Of a stretch of DNA of 45,741 nucleotides, positions 33,569 through 41,638 are shown in pieces. The number at the start of each line of letters is the position of its first letter. Position 1 is the stretch's first letter. The stretch covers positions 21,270 to 67,010 of the forward strand of contig FR879680.1 in the NCBI GenBank assembly GCA_000435055.1. Reading direction: 5' to 3'. The notes below the pieces were generated by a model. It searched no databases, was not told the DNA's origin, and was given only the letters and a program-made list of their open reading frames with translations. Position numbers and translations under genes: made by a program. The stretch is from Clostridium sp. CAG:138. Its GTDB lineage: Bacteria; Bacillota; Clostridia; Christensenellales; CAG-138.

Positions 33569-34168
33569 TCAAAAAAGTTTTGCAATTCGCGGAACTATTT
33601 TTTTGATTTCGGTGTTGGTTGTGTTTATGCACAGGTCGTAATTGAGCTTGTCTCCCCATTTTCTTCCCGTGTAGAACTCATAATATTTTGCGCGGTTGCG
33701 GTCGATTCGTTTGATTTGTTTGCGCATTTCATGGTCGCTTAAATGTTCGTTTTCGGGTGCTTTCAGTCGGCAGCGCGCAATTTTGCTTGCCATATCCGCA
33801 TAAACAAAGATTTTGAGCGGGTTTTTATCTTTTAAAATATAGTCCGCGCAGCGGCCGACAAGCACACAGTCGGATTTTTCGCTCATTTCCGTCAAAATCT
33901 GTGCCTGCTGACGATAAATCTCCTGGTTCTGCTCCATAAGCGGATGCGGAACGGGACAAATGCTGTGTCCGATTGTTATCGGCATCAAATTCAACGGACG
34001 ATGTTCAACAATTTGCTGCACATACTGCTCCGAAAGCTCCGTGCGCTTTGCGATTTCGGCAATTATTTCGCGATCATAGTATGCAATTCCAAGCTCTTCT
34101 GCAAGCCTTCGCCCAAGCTCACGTCCGCCGCTGCCGAATTCCCTGCCTATAGTGATGATTTTATTCAT
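33569..34168 (-). CDS. Cytidylate kinase-like family protein
   Basis: A 199-aa P-loop protein of the cytidylate-kinase-like family (Cytidylate_kin2). It starts IITIGREFGSGGRELGRRLAEELG, the glycine-rich phosphate-binding loop of this family, followed by YYDREIIAEIAKRTELSE and LVGRCADYIL, and ends KYYEFYTGRKWGDKLNYDLCINT, the usual C-terminal block. Its true substrate is not established for the family and it is distinct from the essential cmk. AAGGAGG lies before the ATG. It has its own promoter and a 116-nt leader. Confidence 0.9.
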   Translation of the reverse strand: MNKIITIGREFGSGGRELGRRLAEELGIAYYDREIIAEIAKRTELSEQYVQQIVEHRPLNLMPITIGHSICPVPHPLMEQNQEIYRQQAQILTEMSEKSDCVLVGRCADYILKDKNPLKIFVYADMASKIARCRLKAPENEHLSDHEMRKQIKRIDRNRAKYYEFYTGRKWGDKLNYDLCINTTNTEIKKIVPRIAKLF

Positions 34169-34290
34169 TCGATCGCCTCCTTTTCTTTATAAACGGCCGG
34201 AGGGCTGCAATGCCGCCTGCCCTGTCACGGAAGAACCGCGTTTGGCAGACCCGCAGTATCTCTCTCGTCACCCGCTGTTACATATATGAT

Positions 34291-34319
34291 ATTTTAGCAC
34301 ATTTTCATGACATATGCAA
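34291..34319 (-). promoter_or_regulatory. Promoter of the cytidylate-kinase-like gene
   Basis: Minus strand TTGCAT (34314-34319), 17-nt spacer, TAAAAT (34291-34296). The leader to 34168 is about 116 nt, GC-rich, and I could not assign it to a riboswitch class. Confidence 0.65.
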
Positions 34320-34409
34320 GTGTTTTTTTTCGTTTAAATTGAACTGACAAAAAAGGCGCAGAATTCCCTGTTAAGGGCAATTGCACATTAATATCCTCGC
34401 CTTTTCCGC

Positions 34410-34449
34410 AAAAAACGATCCCTCGGCACACCCGCACCGAAAGATCGTT
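34410..34449 (-). terminator. Terminator of the lipoprotein gene
   Basis: On the minus strand AACGATC and inner CGG-stem pair with GATCGTT (34414-34449), followed by TTTTTT. AAAAGGCG/CGCCTTTT further left (around 34350-34405) may be a second, weaker hairpin. Confidence 0.75.
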
Positions 34450-34492
34450 CACTGTTTACTGATTCAATTTAATAAGCCGTCGCTTTGAAAAC

Positions 34493-35611
34493 TCAGTCGT
34501 TTGCCTTCCTTGCGTTTTCATCGAGCACAGGCGAAGGAGCTGCTTCATCGCCCGAAACAGCAGTATCCGTAAGATTGGTTGAAGGGCGCAGTGTTGCTGC
34601 AATCCTTGCAACGGTGCCGTTTTCAACGGTGAGCCGAATTGCGGCAACATTGCCGAATACGTACAATCCATCCGAATCTTTTGTGCAGCCCGCTTCGGTG
34701 AGGATGTTTTCCGCCTCGTCAAGTGTCATTCCGACTTTAACGCCGAGAGCATCGTATTCGGTTGAAGTAAAGCTGACCTCCGCCGTCATTGCCGCATCCT
34801 TAACATCAGGGAAGCCGCGCATGATCGCAATGCAGCCATCCTCGCTTTCATAGCGTCTTGACGTTGTGTTCTTGCCGGAATATTTAAAATTCGGATTAAT
34901 CATAACAGAGTAGAACAATCCGAGATCCGCAGGAAGATGACTCTTTTTGTTCAACGCGTCAATGTCTTTATCGCGGTAAGGAATCCAAACGCGTATGCTT
35001 GAAATATCGTTCTCTGTTTCGACGGCAAACGAAACAATGACTATGCCCTTGCGGAATGAAAACTCTCGGCTGTGCGGCAAACCGTCGTCAACGGGAGTTT
35101 CCTCATAAATCTGTTCATAGCCGGCATCCAGCAGCTTTTCTTTGGCTTTGTCGATGCTGTTGCCGACGCTTATTCCGAGAACCGCACGGTCGGTGGTGTA
35201 GAGCGGCGTCGTTGAACCGTCCGCATTGCGAATGATGGTCTTGTTTGCGGCGCGAATCGTGAACCCGGTTGCGATAAGCTCCGTGTTTTTATCCGGTTCT
35301 CCGTACTTCAGTTCAAGAGTGCTCAGAGTGTACGTAATATCAAGATTATCCTTTGAACGGAAAATCTCCGCATGGTCGGGAATGCCGCCGTAGGATTCGA
35401 ACTCCGAACCGAATGCCGCTTCCCTGGTGCCGAGCGGGTAGGGCATCCGCAGCGTTTCGTTAATCTGGCGAACCTCTTCATAGTCGTAGAGTCCGTTATT
35501 CTTTTCTGTCATTTTAACTTCATGCTTTTTGCAGCCCGTAATGCAAAAACATGCCGAAACAAGAAGCAGAGCAGCAAGGGCGAGTGAGATCACTCTGACG
35601 TTTTTTTTCAT
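34493..35611 (-). CDS. Lipoprotein with repeated SmpA/OmlA-like motifs, function unknown
   Basis: A 372-aa exported protein. The signal peptide ends in the good lipobox ITGC (Cys27). Two copies of the pattern LG-x-x-VG-x-(S/T)-(I/L)-(D)-x-A-x-x-x-L-x-x-AG occur, at residues about 144-168 and 288-312. This looks like the motif of small beta-alpha lipoprotein modules (SmpA/OmlA, BLIP-like), so tandem domains are inferred. The C-terminus is Ala/Pro/Asp-rich. I do not recognise a named family. It has its own promoter and terminator and is thus a single-gene unit. Confidence 0.75.
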   Translation of the reverse strand: MKKNVRVISLALAALLLVSACFCITGCKKHEVKMTEKNNGLYDYEEVRQINETLRMPYPLGTREAAFGSEFESYGGIPDHAEIFRSKDNLDITYTLSTLELKYGEPDKNTELIATGFTIRAANKTIIRNADGSTTPLYTTDRAVLGISVGNSIDKAKEKLLDAGYEQIYEETPVDDGLPHSREFSFRKGIVIVSFAVETENDISSIRVWIPYRDKDIDALNKKSHLPADLGLFYSVMINPNFKYSGKNTTSRRYESEDGCIAIMRGFPDVKDAAMTAEVSFTSTEYDALGVKVGMTLDEAENILTEAGCTKDSDGLYVFGNVAAIRLTVENGTVARIAATLRPSTNLTDTAVSGDEAAPSPVLDENARKAND

Positions 35612-35706
35612 TTGGAGAAATCAACCTTTCCACCGTTAAATTGTGCGCCGCCGACAGAATTGACCCGTGAACGGGATTCGGACGTTTAAGCGCAGATTTC
35701 ATGCAC

Positions 35707-35735
35707 AGTATACTTTATTTTTAATAAAAAATCAA
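35707..35735 (-). promoter_or_regulatory. Promoter of the lipoprotein gene
   Basis: Minus strand TTGATT (35730-35735), an AT-rich 17-nt spacer, TATACT (35707-35712). Confidence 0.7.
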
Positions 35736-35740
35736 CAACC

Positions 35741-35788
35741 AAAATCACCTCCGACGGGGCGCGCTGTTGGAAAGCGGACGGAGGTGAT
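35741..35788 (-). terminator. Terminator of the FolT-like gene
   Basis: ATCACCTCCG (35744-35753) and CGGAGGTGAT (35779-35788) are perfectly complementary; the minus-strand copy runs into TTTT. It lies 34 nt after the FolT-like stop. Confidence 0.75.
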
Positions 35789-35821
35789 CACAGCATTATT
35801 TGCGGTGCGGATATTCACTTT

Positions 35822-36652
35822 TTACGGCGTATTCGGCACGTCTCCCGTCGGTGCGGCCGTTTCCGTTATCGGGGCGGGAGTTGATTCCGGCTTCGGCTTT
35901 GTGTTTGATTTTTTCCATTTAACATAACCGAAAATTGCCAGTGCCGAAATAACCGCGGCGCAAACAAGCGCAATAATGTTGGCGGCGCTGACCTTAATCA
36001 TCGGCGGCTTTTCGGTAAGCAGATGCAGCTTGTAAAGTGCCATTGAAATTGCACCAAGCCAAATCACAAGCACAACGGATTCCAGCGGGAACATTGCGGC
36101 GTTCTTAATGACGCGTGCAATCGTGATGAATTTGTACGGGTCCGCACCCGTGACCGCATTATACAGTGTCATAACAAGCGGATTTACGATGAAGTTGCAA
36201 ACAACAACGACCGCAAATCGCGAGGCTATTACGCGCCAGCTTGACAGCTTTGCGCGATAAAGGAAAAGGCCGAAAATGAAGCTGCTGAGCATTTCGACAA
36301 AGATAAACGGAAAAAAATAAGCTCCCGTCGGGAAAAGAACCGCTCCGATCGTGTCGCTTACCGCGCCTACCAAAAGGCCCACAAGCGGGCCGTAGATCAT
36401 TGAACCCGCCGAGTTGACGATGAAATCAAAGCCGAAATTCAGCGCCCCGGGTATGATAACAATTTTCACGGCCTTTACCGCAATGCGCATTGCAATGATG
36501 ACGGCAGCAAAAACAAGCATTCGCCAATTTTTGAATTCGCCGGCCGCGCAGCGCCAGAATTCCGGGCAGAACGGGTGACTGAAGATTGCTTTTGTGTTGT
36601 AAGGTCTGTTGTTTTTGTTGAACTGCTGTTCAACCGGTTTTAATTTTTGCAT
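35822..36652 (-). CDS. ECF transporter S component, FolT-like (folate family)
   Basis: Substrate-binding membrane subunit of an energy-coupling factor vitamin transporter; EcfA/EcfT are not in the window. The 276-aa protein has about six core helices, including ALNFGFDFIVNSAGSMIYGP, LVGLLVGAVSDTIGAVLFP and the FolT-family IARVIKNAAMFPLESVVL block. It is longer than a usual S component: an extra C-terminal helix (SAANIIALVCAAVISALAIF) and a Lys- then Pro/Thr-rich tail follow. I chose ATG 36652 because GGAGG lies upstream; the frame opens at 36688. A candidate THF riboswitch in its long leader supports folate as substrate. Confidence 0.82.
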   Translation of the reverse strand: MQKLKPVEQQFNKNNRPYNTKAIFSHPFCPEFWRCAAGEFKNWRMLVFAAVIIAMRIAVKAVKIVIIPGALNFGFDFIVNSAGSMIYGPLVGLLVGAVSDTIGAVLFPTGAYFFPFIFVEMLSSFIFGLFLYRAKLSSWRVIASRFAVVVVCNFIVNPLVMTLYNAVTGADPYKFITIARVIKNAAMFPLESVVLVIWLGAISMALYKLHLLTEKPPMIKVSAANIIALVCAAVISALAIFGYVKWKKSNTKPKPESTPAPITETAAPTGDVPNTP

Positions 36653-36781
36653 AAAAAAATCGAATCCTCCGTGTTTTGAACCGAGCATTCGTTGTTACCG
36701 GCGCGGCAGCCTGCCGCTCGCCCCGGAGCAGCCGTGAAAACAAAATTTTTGAATCCGTTTTCGAAAGCCGAAAGCCTATGT

Positions 36782-36928
36782 AACAGCGGGATGCGGCGAC
36801 AGCACAGCAACAAACATTCTGCGCACGGCACAGCATTCTTTGTATTTACCGAACGCACATGAGTTTTCGTCCGGGAATCAACTCCCTGTATCCCCGGCAC
36901 TTGCCAACTCACTGCCACCTACTCTGTT
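36782..36928 (-). promoter_or_regulatory. Candidate tetrahydrofolate (THF-I) riboswitch upstream of the FolT-like gene
   Basis: On the minus strand AACAG (36924-36928) pairs with CUGUU (36782-36786) as P1. Next to P1 lie AGUA on the 5' side and GCAUCCCG on the 3' side, matching the conserved AGUAG and GCAUCCG of THF-I, then GGUGGC/GUCGCC as P2. The interior has further stems (GAGUU/AACUC, CCGGG/CCCGG). The interior GGUGAA segment of the consensus was not found, so this is a candidate. The predicted transcript begins at P1. Bases 36653-36781 between aptamer and start hold no clear terminator. Confidence 0.4.
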
Positions 36929-36934
36929 TCGGTC

Positions 36935-36963
36935 ATTGTAGCAAACAAATGGGCTGATTACAA
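36935..36963 (-). promoter_or_regulatory. Promoter of the FolT-like gene
   Basis: Minus strand TTGTAA (36958-36963), 17-nt spacer, TACAAT (36935-36940) with an upstream TG. Start near 36928, giving a leader of about 275 nt. Confidence 0.6.
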
Positions 36964-37163
36964 CCGCCGAAGTCACATTTTTGCCTTTTCTGCAAAATAT
37001 ATCTTTTCTTGTCTTTTTCAATCGTGACCGCACTCTGCCCAAACTATTCAGCCTATACGGCAATTCACCGCCTGCACGGTTTCATTTTTTCACAAAATTA
37101 CACTTTATCCCGTTTTTGTGAAAAAATATCAACGTTTCGCCCCCAAATTTTCAATTTTTTTGT
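36964..37163. other. AT-rich divergent intergenic stretch
   Basis: Between the FolT-like and LOG promoters. No gene, RNA or repeat was recognised. Confidence 0.5.
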
Positions 37164-37192
37164 TTCCCTTTTCGCGAATTTGATGTTATAAT
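37164..37192 (+). promoter_or_regulatory. Extended -10 promoter of the LOG gene
   Basis: TGTTATAAT (TATAAT 37187-37192) with a weak -35 (TTCCCT). Start near 37199; the leader of about 114 nt contains hairpins CCGCAC/GTGCGG (37212-37228) and CGAAAG/CTTTCG but no riboswitch class I know. Confidence 0.65.
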
Positions 37193-37312
37193 GTATACGG
37201 AGAGAATTTCACCGCACCGCTTGTGCGGCAAAGCTTTCCGCATTGATTTATTACTTAAACGAAAGGACTTTCGCATACGGGCATCACCCCGCGGAGTACC
37301 GGTGTCATCATA

Positions 37313-37933
37313 ATGAATGTTTGCATATTCGGCGCGTCAAGCAGCAATATTCCCGAGTGTTATATCGAATTTGCCGAAAAGCTCGGGCATCGTCTTGCAT
37401 CTGACGGTCACGGTATAGTTTTCGGCGCAGGGCGAACCGGGCTGATGGGTGCGGCTGCACGCGGCGCATATTCCGCAGGCGGAAAGATTATCGGCGTAAT
37501 TCCCGAAAAGCTCAATATTCCGGGGATTTATTTTGAACACTGCACTGAACGCATTCAAACCGCAACAATGCACGAACGCAAACAGCTTATGGAAAGCCGA
37601 AGTGATGCTTTTGTTGCTCTCAGCGGCGGTTTCGGAACGCTTGAAGAACTTTTGGAGGTTTTGACGCTGAAACAGCTCGGCTATCACAACCTGCCCGTAA
37701 TTATTGTCAACATCAACGGGTTTTACGATCCGTTGATTGCTCAATTCGAGCGTTGTGTTGCGGAAGGTTTTACCGATAAGCATTTCATGAATCTTTTTTG
37801 TTCCGTCACCTCAATCGAGGCGGTTGCAGAGGCTCTTGCCCTTCCGCCCCGCGAAATGCCGGACAAGATTCAAAGTGTGCTTTCCGATTCCGAAAAAGAT
37901 GCCGCGCGGCGGCAGCCGAGTCCCGATGCTTGA
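37313..37933 (+). CDS. LOG family protein (TIGR00730, Rossmann-fold phosphoribohydrolase-like)
   Basis: Family enzymes hydrolyse nucleoside 5'-monophosphates to free base (cytokinin activation in plants; AMP/CMP pyrophosphorylase-like roles in bacteria). The 206-aa protein has CIFGASSSN at the start, FGAGRTGLMGAAARGA, MHERKQLM and the active-site loop ALSGGFGTLEELLEV. The usual loop is PGGxGTxxE; here the first residue is Ser. The start is ATG 37313 with a weak, distant GGAG. A KdpD/USP-like gene follows about 57 nt later. Confidence 0.9.
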   Translation: MNVCIFGASSSNIPECYIEFAEKLGHRLASDGHGIVFGAGRTGLMGAAARGAYSAGGKIIGVIPEKLNIPGIYFEHCTERIQTATMHERKQLMESRSDAFVALSGGFGTLEELLEVLTLKQLGYHNLPVIIVNINGFYDPLIAQFERCVAEGFTDKHFMNLFCSVTSIEAVAEALALPPREMPDKIQSVLSDSEKDAARRQPSPDA

Positions 37934-37990
37934 TAATTCGATTAAGTGTTTGCGGATTCATTAATTTAATGTTTTGTACAGGGATTATTT

Positions 37991-38401
37991 ATGACTGATA
38001 TTCAAACCGAGGTTCCCTCCTCCGGCGGCGTGATGGTTTGTGTGACCGGCCAGCGTTCATGCGAACGACTCATTAACCACGGTGCAAAACGCAAAAAGGA
38101 TGATCAAAAGCTTTTCATCGTCCACTGCGTACAGACGGGACACAATTTCATGAACACGACCTTTGAGGCTGATGCAATCGAATACCTGTTCACCTGCGCC
38201 TTGCTCGTGAACGCGGAACTTACGATTCTTCGTGCCGACAGCGTTATGGATGCATTGGTCGATTTTGCCGTTGAACACAACGTTTCTGTTATCGTTCTCG
38301 GGGCATCTCCGCAGGACGGCGCAGACAGTTTTGCGGACAAGCTTGCGCTCCGCCTTCCGGATGTTGAGCTGGATGTTGTGCGTGCTGCCCGCGATCGATA
38401 A
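37991..38401 (+). CDS. Universal-stress/KdpD-like nucleotide-binding domain protein
   Basis: A 136-aa single-domain alpha/beta protein. VMVCVTGQRSCERLINHGAKRKK resembles the first strand and helix of the USP domain of KdpD sensor kinases, followed by LFIVHCVQTG, LTILRADSVMDALVDFAVEHNVSVIVLGAS, as in USP proteins. There is no kinase part. Likely a stand-alone nucleotide- or signal-binding protein. AGGGAT precedes the ATG. Confidence 0.72.
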   Translation: MTDIQTEVPSSGGVMVCVTGQRSCERLINHGAKRKKDDQKLFIVHCVQTGHNFMNTTFEADAIEYLFTCALLVNAELTILRADSVMDALVDFAVEHNVSVIVLGASPQDGADSFADKLALRLPDVELDVVRAARDR

Positions 38402-38455
38402 TCGATATACGGAATTAAAAATTATTATATCTTAATAATATAGGTGGTGACTGCA

Positions 38456-38557
38456 ATGAAATACACTTTCTCCTTCTTTATTCTGTCTCCGAAAAAGAGA
38501 CCCTCCTGCTGCATAAAAGCTTGTGAAGCAAAAACATGCGGCGAAACAAAAAAATGA
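38456..38557 (+). CDS. Small Cys-rich peptide, possible
   Basis: A 33-codon frame with ATG 38456 directly behind AGGTGGTGA at ideal spacing, and an AT-rich promoter-like stretch (TTAATAATATAGG) before that. The product is basic and has four cysteines in its second half (CCIKACEAKTC). I know no family. It could be a leader peptide or a false frame; too short to judge on composition. Confidence 0.35.
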   Translation: MKYTFSFFILSPKKRPSCCIKACEAKTCGETKK

Positions 38558-38626
38558 AATTTATGCGACCGCCGATCCGCATTCCGGGCGATCACTGAAT
38601 TTACTAACCGAAAGGACAAAAACAAC

Positions 38627-38938
38627 ATGGAACTCGATATTATTGCCGCAAAAGATTTTATCGCGGGCAAATTCCGCAACGCGGGAGATTTCGATTTTAT
38701 TCCCGATGAACAGCTGGAGGAAATCATCTCTGCGCTTGTTGCCATTGACGACGAATATCTCAGAAAGATTGCTGAAGACGATTCGCCCTATGATGAGGAA
38801 TATGTTTACGAACATATGCTCAAATCCGTTTCGTCGAAATTCAGCAGGTATCAGACTTATCTGATGCGCCTTGTGGACGATTATATGGATTTCATGGAGC
38901 AATACCTTGTGTCCATTGACGCCGTTGAATGGGAATAA
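38627..38938 (+). CDS. Conserved acidic hypothetical protein
   Basis: A 103-aa, strongly acidic, helical protein (MELDIIAAKDFIAGKF at the start, YMDFMEQYLVSIDAVEWE at the end). GAAAGGA lies before the ATG. It resembles small clostridial proteins of unknown function that I recall but cannot name. No signal peptide, membrane helix or catalytic motif. It stands between the KdpD-like gene and a GNAT gene. Confidence 0.8.
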   Translation: MELDIIAAKDFIAGKFRNAGDFDFIPDEQLEEIISALVAIDDEYLRKIAEDDSPYDEEYVYEHMLKSVSSKFSRYQTYLMRLVDDYMDFMEQYLVSIDAVEWE

Positions 38939-39061
38939 TCCGCCGATTGCAATGAGGTTATTTCGCATAAACCGAAGCAGTTCGGCCGCTGCGGCATTTT
39001 CGGTGCGTTAAGCGCTGCATTCGGCTGCGGCTGCCGCTCAAGTTTGATAAGAGTTTTTGAT

Positions 39062-39619
39062 ATGAATATTCGTTATAAATCGCTGACTATCCGCGATGCG
39101 ACCGCTGCGGACAGTGTTCAGCTCGCCGCCTGGTGGAACAGCGGGCGTATTATGGCGCACGCAGGTTTCCCGAACGGGCTCAAAACAACCGCCGAAAAAA
39201 TAGCTTCCGACATTTCAAACAGCACCGGGTGCCACAGGCTGATTTTGGAACAATACGGAAAGCCGATAGGCGAAGCAAGTTATCGTACCGTCCCCGCCGA
39301 GGCCGACGAATCCGAACAACAGCCCGGCTCCTCTGCCGCCGCTGCCGAAATCGGAATCAAAATTTGCGACTTTACAAAACAGGAACAGGGTCTGGGAAAA
39401 ATCTTTCTGACAATGCTGATAAGCGAACTCTTTCGCCTTGGCTATGCAAAAATCGTTTTGGACACGAACCTGCGCAACAAACGTGCTCAGCATGTTTATG
39501 AGCGCCTCGGTTTCCGCAGGCTTCGCGTTAACGTCAATTCATGGGTAAATCAGCTCGGTGATTTGCAATCCTCCGTGGATTATGAATTGAACAGAAACGA
39601 ACTGAACTGTTTCTATTGA
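39062..39619 (+). CDS. GNAT family N-acetyltransferase
   Basis: A 185-aa acetyltransferase of the RimJ/RimL-type GNAT group. Visible are LTIRDATAADSVQLAAWW, the acetyl-CoA region EIGIKICDFTKQEQGLGKIFLTML, and LDTNLRNKRAQHVYERLGFRRL, the classic motif B. A Ser/Ala/Glu-rich insertion (about residues 82-95) interrupts the middle. ATG 39062 is chosen over TTG 39044 since the family N-terminus fits. The substrate is unknown. A terminator follows. Confidence 0.9.
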   Translation: MNIRYKSLTIRDATAADSVQLAAWWNSGRIMAHAGFPNGLKTTAEKIASDISNSTGCHRLILEQYGKPIGEASYRTVPAEADESEQQPGSSAAAAEIGIKICDFTKQEQGLGKIFLTMLISELFRLGYAKIVLDTNLRNKRAQHVYERLGFRRLRVNVNSWVNQLGDLQSSVDYELNRNELNCFY

Positions 39620-39676
39620 TCAAGCTGCATAAGCTGCAATTGAATTGATGATTTGAATGCTGAGCCGGCTTTTTTT

Positions 39677-39714
39677 GCCGCATGTTCGAACGAATTGAGC
39701 TATGCGGCTTTTTT
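39677..39714 (+). terminator. Terminator between GNAT and spmA
   Basis: GCCGCAT (39677-39683) pairs with ATGCGGC (39702-39708), followed by TTTTTT. It ends only 18 nt before the spmA start. Confidence 0.75.
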
Positions 39715-39731
39715 CATGCATATAGTTTACC

Positions 39732-40307
39732 ATGATGGGATTCTTTTTTGCAGTAAGCTGTATTATCGGCATAGTTCTTTGCTGTTTCGGCGGCAGCGGC
39801 AGCACAGCATTGGACTGTCTGCTTGCGGGCGCGGATTCCGCGGTTGAGCTTTCAATATCGCTTGCGGGCGCGTATCTGTTGTGGATGGGGCTTATCAATG
39901 TTGCTTCCGAAGCAGGACTTATCGAAAAGCTTGCGGCGCGAATGCACAAGCCGCTCCGCCTTTTAATGCCCGATGCAGGTGACGCCTCCGCCTCCGTGAC
40001 GCTGAACCTTGCGGCGAATTTTTTCGGACTCGGCAACGCCGCAACACCTTTCGGACTTGATGCAATGAAGCGCCTTAACGCCGTAAATCCCGATAAGCAG
40101 AGTGCAAGCAATGCGATCTGCATGTTTCTTGCACTCAATGCCTCTGCAATTGAGCTTATGCCGACCGGTGTCATTGCTGTTCGTATTGCATGCGGATCCG
40201 CAAATGCCTATGACATTGTTCTTCCAACGTTTATTTCCTCGGTTTTTTCTGCTGCCGCTGCAATTCTTGCCTGCAAATTTTTCGAATCGGGAGCGGGTGT
40301 GAAATGA
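39732..40307 (+). CDS. spmA: Spore maturation protein A
   Basis: Membrane protein of the SpmA family (nucleoside-recognition/Gate fold), required in Bacillus for spore core dehydration. The 191-aa protein shows LWMGLINVASEAGLIEKLA and the signature NLAANFFGLGNAATPFGLDAMKRL. The ATG lies 18 nt after a terminator with almost no ribosome-binding site. The 4-nt overlap with spmB (ATGA) shows coupling. Its presence indicates a spore-forming ancestor. Confidence 0.93.
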   Translation: MMGFFFAVSCIIGIVLCCFGGSGSTALDCLLAGADSAVELSISLAGAYLLWMGLINVASEAGLIEKLAARMHKPLRLLMPDAGDASASVTLNLAANFFGLGNAATPFGLDAMKRLNAVNPDKQSASNAICMFLALNASAIELMPTGVIAVRIACGSANAYDIVLPTFISSVFSAAAAILACKFFESGAGVK

Positions 40308-40807
40308 AATATGTGATTCCGATACTCGTTGCTGCGCTGCTTGCATATGCCCTGATTCGCCGTGTGAACCCATATGAGGCCTTTATCCGCGGTGCGGCCG
40401 ATGCCGTGCCGACGCTTCTTCGCGTTTTGCCCGCCCTTGCCGCAATGCTCGGCGCAATAACGCTTCTTCGCGGATGCGGTGCGCTTGACGCTCTCGGCAA
40501 TTGGCTTTCGCCCGTTTTCGAAAAAATCGGCATTGCCTCCGAACTCACGCCGCTGATTTTGCTTCGTCCTTTTTCCGGAAGCGCTTCCCTTGCGCTTCTC
40601 GGTGACACGCTTACACGGTACGGTGCGGACAGTTTTGTCGGTCGTGCTGCTTCGGTCTGCGTCGGTTCAACGGAAACCATATTCTACACACTGGCTCTGT
40701 ATTGCGGTTCCGTCGGCATCTCCAAAACCCGTCATGCCCTTCCTGCCGCGCTTGCGGGCTGCACGGCTGGTGTTGTTTCCGGAATACTTCTTGTTCGAAT
40801 AATGTAA
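40304..40807 (+). CDS. spmB: Spore maturation protein B
   Basis: Partner of SpmA in spore core dehydration. The 167-aa membrane protein has the family block NPYEAFIRGAADAVPTLLRVLP and LLRPFSGSASLALL, then VGSTETIFYTLALYCGSVGISKTRHALPAAL. Start overlaps the spmA stop by 4 nt. Confidence 0.94.
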   Translation: MKYVIPILVAALLAYALIRRVNPYEAFIRGAADAVPTLLRVLPALAAMLGAITLLRGCGALDALGNWLSPVFEKIGIASELTPLILLRPFSGSASLALLGDTLTRYGADSFVGRAASVCVGSTETIFYTLALYCGSVGISKTRHALPAALAGCTAGVVSGILLVRIM

Positions 40808-40839
40808 CGGGTTAATGCAGCCGAAGTCATTCAGAGCAC

Positions 40840-40867
40840 TTGAAATTCTGCACAAGTATGTTATAAT
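40840..40867 (+). promoter_or_regulatory. Promoter of the ComB-like gene
   Basis: TTGAAA (40840-40845), 16-nt spacer, TGTTATAAT extended -10 (TATAAT 40862-40867). Nearly the same extended -10 as at 37187. Confidence 0.75.
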
Positions 40868-40898
40868 GTATCCGATTCCGAAAAGGATGGTGATTCTG

Positions 40899-41612
40899 AT
40901 GAAAATTGATGTTATAACTTATCGAGACAAACTGTACGACAATATGCTGAACGGACACACGGTTATTGTTATCGATGTTCTCCGCTGCACAAGTGCGATT
41001 ATCGCCGCGCTTGACAACGGCGCCGCCAAAATCATTCCCGCGGTCGAACCCGGCGATGCCACGGCATACGCAAGCCGCATCGGTATCAAGGACTGTATCC
41101 TCGGCGGTGAACGCGGGTGTATGATTCTGCCCGGATTCAACGTCGGCAACTCTCCGTTCGAATACAACCGCGAGACTGTCGGCGGCAAAACCGTCATTAT
41201 CAGCACTTCAAACGGCACGGCCGCTATCTGCGGAGTTCGCAACGCGCGGCATATTTTTCTCGGTGCACTCAGCAACTGTTCTGCGGCTGCAAGAAAGGCT
41301 GCCGGTTTCATGGACGACATTCTGATTGTCTGTTCCGGAACAAACCGCATGATTTCCGCCGATGATCTTTGTGCTGCCGGTGCAATTATCAATCGTTTGC
41401 GTTCGCTTTGCAGCGAACTCGAGCTTACGGATATTGCACTTATCTGTGAGCATCTTTACAACAGCTTTAAAAGCGGAACTTTCGATTTGCGCAAAACGTT
41501 CCACTGCGCCCGTCTGATTTCTCTCGGATTTGAGCGCGATGTTGATTACTGTCTTTCGGAGGACTCAACGGACTGTGTCCCCGTCTATGCAAACGGAATA
41601 ATAATTAAATAA
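40899..41612 (+). CDS. 2-phosphosulfolactate phosphatase family protein (ComB-like)
   Basis: Family members dephosphorylate 2-phosphosulfolactate (coenzyme M pathway in archaea; unclear role in bacteria). The 237-aa protein has VIDVLRCTSAIIAALDNGA, LGGERGCMILPGFNVGNSPFEY and GKTVIISTSNGTAAI, all ComB signatures. I chose ATG 40899 because AAAAGGA lies upstream and after the promoter; the frame opens at 40815, which is before the predicted transcript. No other sulfolactate gene is nearby, so the true substrate is open. Confidence 0.85.
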   Translation: MKIDVITYRDKLYDNMLNGHTVIVIDVLRCTSAIIAALDNGAAKIIPAVEPGDATAYASRIGIKDCILGGERGCMILPGFNVGNSPFEYNRETVGGKTVIISTSNGTAAICGVRNARHIFLGALSNCSAAARKAAGFMDDILIVCSGTNRMISADDLCAAGAIINRLRSLCSELELTDIALICEHLYNSFKSGTFDLRKTFHCARLISLGFERDVDYCLSEDSTDCVPVYANGIIIK

Positions 41613-41638
41613 TTTCTGTTTTAATTTCACTCTCCGTA

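Noticed and set aside
36653..36930. T-box leader before the FolT-like gene
   Set aside because: AGAGTAG near the start recalled a T-box, but there is no TGGNACCGCG sequence or terminator/antiterminator pair; the gene is not an aminoacyl-tRNA or amino-acid gene.
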